Below, one piece after another: positions 1-5,349 of a stretch of DNA of 6,626 nucleotides. This DNA comes from Flavobacteriales bacterium UBA7382 (lineage in GTDB: Bacteria > Bacteroidota > Bacteroidia > Flavobacteriales_D > Sanyastnellaceae): positions 1 through 6,626 of the forward strand of contig DKNS01000191.1 of NCBI GenBank assembly GCA_002469765.1, given 5' to 3'. Each line of letters begins with the position of its first letter. Position 1 is the first letter of the stretch. Both the position numbers and the translations under genes were made by a program. The notes below the pieces were generated by a model, which had not been told where the DNA came from, searched no databases, and was given only the letters and a program-made list of their open reading frames with translations.

Positions 1-720
1 CAACTCACCCTGCTCATCCGCGTGGGGGCGCTGCGGTTCACCGGCGCCGAAAAACAGGTGCTGCTCTGGGAAGCGCATTTCCTGCTGGCCGCCCAATCAT
101 CTCCACACCGCCCCTCACCGCAGGACCTTCTAACCCGCAAACGCAGCTTGCCCGCTCGGGCAGGTGCAGGCACGGGAGAGCTCTTCGCCCCGCCCAAGCC
201 CAGAACCTACGTGTTGCCCCCACTGGATACGGCGCCCCTGACGGACGCGTTCGACGAATGGGAATTGTTGGGCTTCCCCCTCTGCTCGCCCTTCCTGTTG
301 CTGACCGACGAAGCCAAAGCCGTGGTCCGAAGCGGCTTGCTGGCACGAGACCTTCCTGAACGCGTCGGAGACGTCGTCACCGTCGTGGGCCACCTTGTGA
401 TCGTCAAAGAAACCTCGACCGCCAAGGGCGAGCGCATGTGCTTCGGGTGCTTTGTGGACCTCGAAGGCGCCTGGCTCGACACGGTGCATTTTCCGGGTGT
501 CGCCCGCGACTTCCCCTTCCGCGGCAAGGGCGTGTACGCCGTGCGTGGCTCCGTGTCGGAGTCGTTTGGATGCCTCAACGTCGACGCCCAACACATGCAG
601 CGCCTGGACACCCTGCCCGACCCGCGCTACGCCGACCAAGGCGTGCTACCTGCAGGCGTGGACAGCGGCATCACCACACGCCGGCGGCAACCGCCCAAGC
701 TCACGTCACGCCGGACTTGA
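1..720 (+). CDS. dnaE: DNA polymerase III subunit alpha, C-terminal part (5' end outside window)
   Basis: This is the replicative polymerase subunit that copies the chromosome; only its last 239 residues are visible. The frame is open from base 1 and stops with TGA at 718-720. Numbering from base 1, residues 4-28 (LLIRVGALRFTG then LLWEAHFLL) match the end of the helix-hairpin-helix region of DnaE. Residues 88-98 carry the ELLGFPLCSPF segment, the family's 'LGFPxxSPF' hallmark. Residues about 122-197 (GDVVTVVGHLVIVKET... FVDLEG) look like the OB-fold that follows in Bacteroidota DnaE proteins. The last ~20 residues are basic and Pro/Arg-rich and look unstructured. The gene converges on the T9SS-protein gene, with a hairpin between them. 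Polymerase active-site and PHP domains would lie upstream of the window. I am confident of the family. I am less sure whether it is the only DnaE paralogue, because the catalytic part is missing. Confidence 0.85.
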   Translation, partial: QLTLLIRVGALRFTGAEKQVLLWEAHFLLAAQSSPHRPSPQDLLTRKRSLPARAGAGTGELFAPPKPRTYVLPPLDTAPLTDAFDEWELLGFPLCSPFLLLTDEAKAVVRSGLLARDLPERVGDVVTVVGHLVIVKETSTAKGERMCFGCFVDLEGAWLDTVHFPGVARDFPFRGKGVYAVRGSVSESFGCLNVDAQHMQRLDTLPDPRYADQGVLPAGVDSGITTRRRQPPKLTSRRT

Positions 721-739
721 CCCCTGACTTCTGAGCAGC

Positions 740-773
740 AAAAAGCCCCTCCGCACAGGGCGGAAGGGCTTCC
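740..773. terminator. Hairpin terminator between convergent genes
   Basis: AAGCCCCTCCGC (743-754) pairs with GCGGAAGGGCTT (760-771) around a 5-base loop. That gives 11 paired bases with a single C/A mismatch at 749/765. On the minus strand the stem is followed by five T (complement of 740-744), as expected of a Rho-independent terminator for the 794-2422 gene. On the plus strand only two T follow, and they are part of the stem, so stopping of dnaE transcripts there is probably weaker. The site lies 20 bp past the dnaE stop and about 20 bp past the stop of the opposing gene. Confidence 0.8.
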
Positions 774-793
774 AAAAAGTTCGTGGCTCAATG

Positions 794-2422
794 TCACTGG
801 ACCACAATCCGACGCTTGATGGCACCACGCTCAGGTACCGTGAATTCCAACATGTAGGATCCGGCACTCAACGCAGAGATGTCCAAGACGTCGCGCTGGT
901 TCACTATCATTTCCTTCACCGAACGGCCTGCACCATCACGGAGGATTACGTAAGCGTTGTCCAAAGTCGGCCCCGTCCACACCAAGTGAAGGTTGTCGCG
1001 GGCAGGCACTGGGAAAATCTCCAGGCTTCCTTCCAACGCCTCTTCAATGGAACTCACGTTGACGTCCACAATCAAGCACACTTCCTCGCCTTCACAGCCG
1101 CCTTCACTGGTTTCCAGCACGCAAACCGATCCGGGTCCTCCGACGTTCCAGACCACCGAAATTTCACTGCTGCCATTGCCTTGGAGGATGTCGCCACCAA
1201 TCACGTTCCATTCGTAGGAGCTGCCCTCCGTGTCTGTGTAGGTATACACTTGAAGCGTTTGAGAGAAGGGATCGACTTCTCCTGTCAAGGTGTATTGGCC
1301 GATGTACGAACACTCGCTGTTGTCCTCGATGCCTTCAGTAGAGAAGTTGCAGGCCTCAGGGTCGTGACAGCTCACCCCCAAGCATCCGCAGTCGCCCTGG
1401 ATTTCATCGTCCACCGTCAATTCGATGCCGTCGTCGCAAGGGTCGCCTGGATAGAAGCATGTGCCGTCGTCGTCGCTCGCGTTGGGATCGTAGTTGCACG
1501 CGCCTTCTCCGGTGCATCCCTCCACCTCAAACTCGTCACAAATGCCGTCGCCGTCCGAGTCGTTGAGGCAGTCGCCGTTGCAGTCGTAGGGGTCGGTGGC
1601 GTATTCGCACGACATGTCGTCCTGCGATGCCTCAGGGTCGTAGTTGCACGCCACAGGGTCGGTGCATCCCAACACCTCAAACTCATCGCAAACCCCGTCG
1701 CCGTCGGCATCGTTCACACAATCACCATCTTGGTAGGGGTGGGTCACCATCAAGGGCTCTGCACATACGTAACTCTCCACGCTTTGGTCGCCGCCAGGAA
1801 ACGTCTGCACACAAGACTGAATGGTGAATTGACCGCAGGTGGTGACGCGTGCAACCAGGACTTTCAGGTCATCGCCAGCCACAGCCACTGCAGGTCCGCT
1901 CACCAATCCTGTTTCAACGCTGATCTCAGGCACCACGAACATGGCACCGTTGGTGGTGGTGAAGCCTTCACAAGGCCCCGCAAAATCTTGGGTGAGCGGG
2001 GTCACGGCACCGGGCGAACCGCCGTTGTACATGCCAATGGTCCATCCGGTGGAGTATTGCAAATCGGGGAAGGATGGAATCAACGCTGGATTGATGTCCC
2101 ACAACCATGGCGAGGCCGCGATGTCCGACTGATAGCACCCACACGTTCCTTCAATGCCCGCCGCAGGCGTGCCCAGCGCTTCCACATCGGAGTAAAGCGA
2201 ACTCAACACATCTGTGGCGCTCGTAAATTCCGCATAAATCGAGTAGGCCCCGTAAAACTCAAGGCCATCTATGTCGCCCGCGCCATCGGCGTGCCAAATG
2301 GTGTCCATCACCGCAGAAAAACCCGTAAACTGGGCCTGAACCGAAGAGGGAAGCAACATCGTGAACAACATTGAAGCCAACACAGCAGGCCTCCAAAATG
2401 GGGTTGAAGTTTGAGAACGCAT
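794..2422 (-). CDS. Secreted repeat protein with T9SS type A C-terminal sorting domain
   Basis: This 542-residue exported protein has no known enzyme motif. Residues 1-30 form a signal peptide: basic start, hydrophobic core AVLASMLFTMLL, then SVQA before Q31. Residues ~31-230 are an unrecognised globular region with scattered Cys. Residues 232-324 hold two tandem Asp-rich repeats, with a partial third at 351-373. They resemble thrombospondin type-3 calcium-binding loops (DADGDGVCDEFEV). Residues ~376-455 look like a PKD/Ig-like domain (SYEWNVIGGDI... EEVCLIVDV). Residues ~467-542 are a type A T9SS sorting domain (LEIFPVPARDNLHLVW ... GSYMLEF ... KRRIVVQ), which directs export through the outer membrane and cleavage or anchoring at the surface. 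I chose ATG at 2422 because it places the signal peptide normally; a GTG at 2440 would add six residues. No Shine-Dalgarno is seen. Its role, perhaps adhesion or matrix, is inference. Confidence 0.88.
   Translation of the reverse strand: MRSQTSTPFWRPAVLASMLFTMLLPSSVQAQFTGFSAVMDTIWHADGAGDIDGLEFYGAYSIYAEFTSATDVLSSLYSDVEALGTPAAGIEGTCGCYQSDIAASPWLWDINPALIPSFPDLQYSTGWTIGMYNGGSPGAVTPLTQDFAGPCEGFTTTNGAMFVVPEISVETGLVSGPAVAVAGDDLKVLVARVTTCGQFTIQSCVQTFPGGDQSVESYVCAEPLMVTHPYQDGDCVNDADGDGVCDEFEVLGCTDPVACNYDPEASQDDMSCEYATDPYDCNGDCLNDSDGDGICDEFEVEGCTGEGACNYDPNASDDDGTCFYPGDPCDDGIELTVDDEIQGDCGCLGVSCHDPEACNFSTEGIEDNSECSYIGQYTLTGEVDPFSQTLQVYTYTDTEGSSYEWNVIGGDILQGNGSSEISVVWNVGGPGSVCVLETSEGGCEGEEVCLIVDVNVSSIEEALEGSLEIFPVPARDNLHLVWTGPTLDNAYVILRDGAGRSVKEMIVNQRDVLDISALSAGSYMLEFTVPERGAIKRRIVVQ
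1304..1729 (-). repeat. Two full and one partial Asp/Cys-rich repeats inside the T9SS protein gene
   Basis: Unit 1 spans 1601-1729 (protein residues 232-274) and unit 2 spans 1451-1579 (282-324); they start exactly 150 bp apart. The shared protein pattern is GDCxND(A/S)DGDGxCDEFEV, then GCTxxxACNYDPxAS, then a Cys and a Tyr. A degenerate third copy of the second half, with SCHDPEACNF, lies at 1304-1372 (residues 351-373). The DNA of units 1 and 2 is also visibly similar, for example TCAAACTC-TC-CAAA and CCGTCGCCGTC read on the plus strand, which suggests tandem duplication. The DxDGDG loop is typical of calcium binding in this class of surface protein. Confidence 0.85.
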
Positions 2423-2438
2423 AAGTGAGAATTTGAGC

Positions 2439-2458
2439 ACAAATTACATCCAATTTGT
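2439..2458. promoter_or_regulatory. Perfect 7-bp inverted repeat upstream of the T9SS-protein start
   Basis: ACAAATT (2439-2445) and AATTTGT (2452-2458) form a perfect inverted repeat with a 6-base spacer. It begins 17 bp upstream of the ATG at 2422, in the AT-rich 77-bp gap (2423-2499) after the aminopeptidase P stop. It could be an operator or a small leader hairpin. The minus strand also reads TAATTTG here, which only partly fits the Bacteroidota -7 box TAnnTTTG. The inverted repeat is seen directly; its function is a guess. Confidence 0.35.
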
Positions 2459-2499
2459 CACCACGTTCTCCGTGTTTCAGCAGGTTGCCAACAACGAAA

Positions 2500-3789
2500 T
2501 CAGGAGTTCATGGCCTCCTCAATGGCCCCCGCCTCCAGCGGGATGTGCCCCATCAAATCGTGAAATCCGTCCTCGGTGATGACGATGTCGTTCTCCAGGC
2601 GAATGCCCAGTTGTTCTTCGCGGATGTAGATGCCTGGTTCCACCGTGAAAACATGTCCTGACGCAATGGGATCTTGCCAGTGACCCACATCGTGCACGTC
2701 CAGCCCAATGAAGTGGGAGGTGCCGTGCATGAAGTATTTCTTGTACGCAGGCCAGGCCGGGTTTTGCTTCTCAATGTCGTGGCGGTCGATGAGCTTGAGG
2801 TCCAACAGCTGGGCGGTCATCAAGTCCCCAACTTCCTTGTGGTAGTCGTGGAGAGAAACCCCAGGACGCAGCAACTTCATAGAGTCTTGCATGACGGAAA
2901 GCACCGCGTTGTACACGGCTCGCTGACGGTCGGTGAAGGTGCCCGACACAGGAATGCAACGGGTCATGTCCGAAGCATAATTCCCGTACTCTGCACCCAC
3001 GTCCATCAGGATGACGTCGCCCGCTTTGCACTCAGCGCTGTTCTCGATGTAGTGCAACACACAAGCGTTGAAGCCGGATCCGATGATGGGCGTGTACGCA
3101 AACCCGCGCGACCCGCGACGCAAGAATTCGTGCATGAACTCCGCCTCAATCTCGTACTCCATCACCCCGGGCTTGACGAACCGGAGAACGCGCTCAAATC
3201 CAGCTTTTGTGATGTCGCAGGCACGCTGCATTTGATCCACCTCTTGAGGACGCTTCACCGCACGAATGCTGTGCAGAATGGGCGCGCTCCGCTCGATTTC
3301 ATGGTTGGGGTATTTGGCGCGCAACACGGCATTCTCGCGGTCAGTGCGCGTCTCCACCGTCAATTTGGCCCGCGTGTGCTGGTTGTCGTTCAAATACAAC
3401 GCACGGGCCTCGGCCATCAGCCTGTGCAACGTCGGCTCAAACGCGGAAGTCCACTGCACGTTGGCGATCCCCGTTTCTTGATTGGCTTGGGCTTTCGTCA
3501 ATTTGGCACCTTCCCAAATGGCAAGCTCCTCGTTGGTCTCCAGGGTGAACAAAATCTCGCGGTCTGCGGGTTTGTGTGCATCCGGAAACAGAAGCAGCAC
3601 GGTGTCCTCCTGGTCCACCCCGCTCAAATAAAAGATGTCCGCATGCTGCTTGAAAGGCAGCGTGCCGTCGGCGCTGGTTGGGTAGATGTCGTTGCTGAAG
3701 AACAAAGCCAAACCGCCGGGCTTCATGGCCTTCACAAACGCCTCGCGGTTCTGCACGAAAAGGTCTGAGGGAAGTTTCTGGTAGCGCAT
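2500..3789 (-). CDS. pepP: Xaa-Pro aminopeptidase (aminopeptidase P, M24B)
   Basis: This cytoplasmic dimetal enzyme removes an N-terminal residue that precedes proline and so helps recycle peptides. The protein is 429 residues, near the 440 of E. coli PepP. Residues ~1-165 are the creatinase-like N-terminal domain, with SNDIYPTSADGTLPF and DIFYLSGVDQEDTVL, the form typical of Bacteroidota. Residues ~175-425 are the pita-bread catalytic domain. All expected metal ligands are present: D263 (MDVGAEYG), D274 (SDMTR), H359 (HGTSH), E384 (TVEPGIY) and E399 (RLEND). The catalytic-site histidines H246 and H366 (DVHD) are also present. I chose the ATG at 3787-3789 because MRYQKLPSDLF is the usual family start and the open frame upstream runs antisense through the neighbouring gene. 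The gene is divergent from the RidA-like gene, 48 bp away, and is followed 77 bp downstream by the co-oriented T9SS-protein gene. Confidence 0.95.
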   Translation of the reverse strand: MRYQKLPSDLFVQNREAFVKAMKPGGLALFFSNDIYPTSADGTLPFKQHADIFYLSGVDQEDTVLLLFPDAHKPADREILFTLETNEELAIWEGAKLTKAQANQETGIANVQWTSAFEPTLHRLMAEARALYLNDNQHTRAKLTVETRTDRENAVLRAKYPNHEIERSAPILHSIRAVKRPQEVDQMQRACDITKAGFERVLRFVKPGVMEYEIEAEFMHEFLRRGSRGFAYTPIIGSGFNACVLHYIENSAECKAGDVILMDVGAEYGNYASDMTRCIPVSGTFTDRQRAVYNAVLSVMQDSMKLLRPGVSLHDYHKEVGDLMTAQLLDLKLIDRHDIEKQNPAWPAYKKYFMHGTSHFIGLDVHDVGHWQDPIASGHVFTVEPGIYIREEQLGIRLENDIVITEDGFHDLMGHIPLEAGAIEEAMNS

Positions 3790-3793
3790 GCCC

Positions 3794-3833
3794 CGAAGGT
3801 ACTGCGGCAGGCGCCGAGGCCGACCTACCTTCG
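3794..3833. promoter_or_regulatory. Symmetric TACCTTCG pair: candidate divergent promoters
   Basis: TACCTTCG lies on the plus strand at 3826-3833, and its exact reverse complement CGAAGGTA at 3794-3801. Each copy ends exactly 4 nt before an ATG: 3838 for the RidA-like gene and 3789 for pepP on the minus strand. TACCTTCG matches the Bacteroidota -7 consensus TAnnTTTG at five of six fixed positions. The spacing would put transcription start at or next to each ATG, giving leaderless or nearly leaderless mRNAs, in line with the absence of Shine-Dalgarno sites. I see no clear -33 TTTG. A shared 8-bp operator with a 24-bp spacer is the alternative reading. Confidence 0.45.
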
Positions 3834-3837
3834 TGTC

Positions 3838-4266
3838 ATGAGCGAACGCATTTCCACCTCTGACGCGCCCAAACCCGTGGGCCTCTACCCCCACGCCCGC
3901 CGCGTAGGCAACCTCCTTTTCTTGAGCGGCGTCGGCCCTCGCAAGGCAGGAAGCGACGCCAACGACAGTGGGGTTCCTGGCTTGGAGCTCGACCACAATG
4001 GCAACTTCAAGGCGTTCGATTTCGAAGCCCAAGTCCACAGCGTCTTTGCGAACGTGAAATCCATCTTGGAGGCCAGTGGCAGCAGCTGGGGGCAGCTGGT
4101 GGACGTGACCGTGTTTTTGGTCGACATGAACCGCGACTTCCACACGTTCAACCGCCTGTACGCGGAATACTTCAAGGACAACCAGCCTTGCCGAACGACA
4201 ATGGAAATCAACCGATTGCCGACCCCAATTGCCATTGAATTGAAGTGCATCGCCACGGTCGACTGA
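3838..4266 (+). CDS. RidA/YjgF/UK114-family protein, probable 2-aminomuconate deaminase type
   Basis: This is a 142-residue cytoplasmic RidA-superfamily protein; such proteins form trimers and hydrolyse reactive enamines and imines. Residues ~15-35 (GLYPHARRVGNLLFLSGVGP) form the first strands. Residues ~63-95 (AQVHSVFANVKSILE ... VDVTVFLVDM) form the central helix and strand. The active-site arginine is R119 (CRTTMEI) and the conserved acidic residue is E134 (IELKCIA); their 15-residue spacing equals that of R105 and E120 in classical RidA. It is longer than the usual ~128 residues. The GLYPHARR start and SGVGPR motif resemble proteins annotated as 2-aminomuconate deaminase, which act late in tryptophan (kynurenine) or 2-aminophenol breakdown. 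KynA, 81 bp downstream on the same strand, supports that role by context. General RidA housekeeping remains possible. The start ATG lies 4 nt after a TACCTTCG box. Confidence 0.85.
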   Translation: MSERISTSDAPKPVGLYPHARRVGNLLFLSGVGPRKAGSDANDSGVPGLELDHNGNFKAFDFEAQVHSVFANVKSILEASGSSWGQLVDVTVFLVDMNRDFHTFNRLYAEYFKDNQPCRTTMEINRLPTPIAIELKCIATVD

Positions 4267-4347
4267 CCTCGGATTACGCCCACGGGGCGGTGGACAACCC
4301 GTTTAGGACTGTCGTCAGTGCGAGGAGGGCTTTCCGAACTTGCCTGC

Positions 4348-5349
4348 ATGTCCACGGAACAGAACACCTCCCCCTCATTTGACCCTGCGATCCTCCAGAA
4401 GCTGGAGCTGCTTCAGGAAAAGTACGCGGCCATGGGGCAAGACCTCAGCAGCTACCTCGACGGGCTTTTGTATGCCGACTACCGCACATATTGGGACCTG
4501 ATTCACCTGGACACGTTGCTCAGCCTGCAGCGCCCCCAAACCTCGTTTCATGACGAGGTCGTCTTCATCGTCTACCACCAAATCACCGAGCTGTACTTCA
4601 AGCTGACGCTGCATGAGTTTGAACTCATGTCAGAGACGGCCAAAGCCAACAGCGGGTTGGTTGACAACGATTTTCTGTTGGAACGCGTGCGACGCGTCAA
4701 CCGCTATTTCGAGGCACTCACCACCAGTTTTGACATTATGGTGGACGGCATGGACCCCAAGGAGTTCATGAAGTTCCGCATGTCCTTGCTCCCTGCATCG
4801 GGTTTCCAAAGCGCCCAATACCGAAAGATCGAGCTCTGCGCGACGTCGCTGGACCGCATTGTGCACCACAACCTACGCGACCAATACACGGAACACACCG
4901 CGCACGACATCCCGGAGTTGATGTCCCACCTTTATTGGCGAGAAGGTGCCGTCGAGTTGCAAAGTGGGAAGAAGACACTGACGCTCAAGCAATTCGAAGG
5001 GAAATACGACGAAGAATTGGAACGACTCGCCCGTCACATGTTCACATGCAACATCCGCAAACTTGCCGCGACTTTGCCAGACGGGCCTTCAGAGGAGTTG
5101 GTGCGCGCCATGCGCTGGCTCGACACCAACGTCAACGTGAACTGGCCTCTGGCGCACTACAAGAGCGCGGTGAGATACCTGCACAAAGACCCCGTGGACC
5201 TCGCGGCAACGGGTGGCACCAATTGGCAGAAGTACCTGCCTCCACGATTCCAAAAACGGGTGTTCTTCCCTGAGCACTGGAGCGAGGCCGAGCTGAACGA
5301 GTGGGGCAAAGGATGGGTGTTGAAAGAGGTGTTCGGCCAAGATTCATGA
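4348..5349 (+). CDS. kynA: Tryptophan 2,3-dioxygenase
   Basis: This haem enzyme opens the indole ring of L-tryptophan to give N-formylkynurenine, the first step of the kynurenine pathway, in the cytoplasm. The protein is 333 residues. Family signatures in order: LLYADYRTYWDLIHLDTLLS (39-58) and FHDEVVFIVYHQITEL (67-82), with H77 as the distal-pocket histidine. SGFQSAQYRKIE (151-162) includes R159, which binds the substrate carboxylate. The WPLAHYKSAVRYL segment has H270 as the likely proximal haem ligand. ATGGTNWQKYLPP (287-299) is the glycine loop with T288, followed by RFQKRVFFPEHW. This C-terminal part is the Bacteroidota-type ending. I chose ATG 4348 over an in-frame GTG at 4318, since the extra ten residues look unlike coding. 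AGGAGG at 4323-4328 is 19 nt away, too far for a normal ribosome site. The gene ends in an ATGA overlap with the M23 peptidase. Confidence 0.95.
   Translation: MSTEQNTSPSFDPAILQKLELLQEKYAAMGQDLSSYLDGLLYADYRTYWDLIHLDTLLSLQRPQTSFHDEVVFIVYHQITELYFKLTLHEFELMSETAKANSGLVDNDFLLERVRRVNRYFEALTTSFDIMVDGMDPKEFMKFRMSLLPASGFQSAQYRKIELCATSLDRIVHHNLRDQYTEHTAHDIPELMSHLYWREGAVELQSGKKTLTLKQFEGKYDEELERLARHMFTCNIRKLAATLPDGPSEELVRAMRWLDTNVNVNWPLAHYKSAVRYLHKDPVDLAATGGTNWQKYLPPRFQKRVFFPEHWSEAELNEWGKGWVLKEVFGQDS

Noticed and set aside
791..2374. 527-codon open frame on the plus strand, antisense to the T9SS-protein gene
   Set aside because: Its translation has no recognisable domain, while the minus frame has a signal peptide, repeats and a sorting domain. 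Long antisense frames are common opposite GC-rich coding sequence.
2674..3768. 364-codon open frame on the plus strand, antisense to pepP
   Set aside because: pepP on the other strand has all its catalytic residues; this frame shows none of any known family and is a GC-driven shadow.
3790..4143. Upstream extension of the pepP frame by about 118 codons
   Set aside because: It would run antisense through the RidA-like gene. The family's normal N-terminus begins at the ATG at 3789.
4277..4289. Small stem CGCCC/GGGCG with a 3-base loop in the gap after the RidA-like gene
   Set aside because: The stem is only 5 bp and no T-run follows, so it is not a convincing terminator. The rest of the 81-bp gap shows no clear promoter either; TAGGACTG at 4304-4311 matches the -7 box poorly.
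4323..4328. AGGAGG as a ribosome binding site for kynA
   Set aside because: It is 19 nt from the ATG at 4348 and no in-frame start lies at a workable distance. Bacteroidota rarely rely on Shine-Dalgarno sites.
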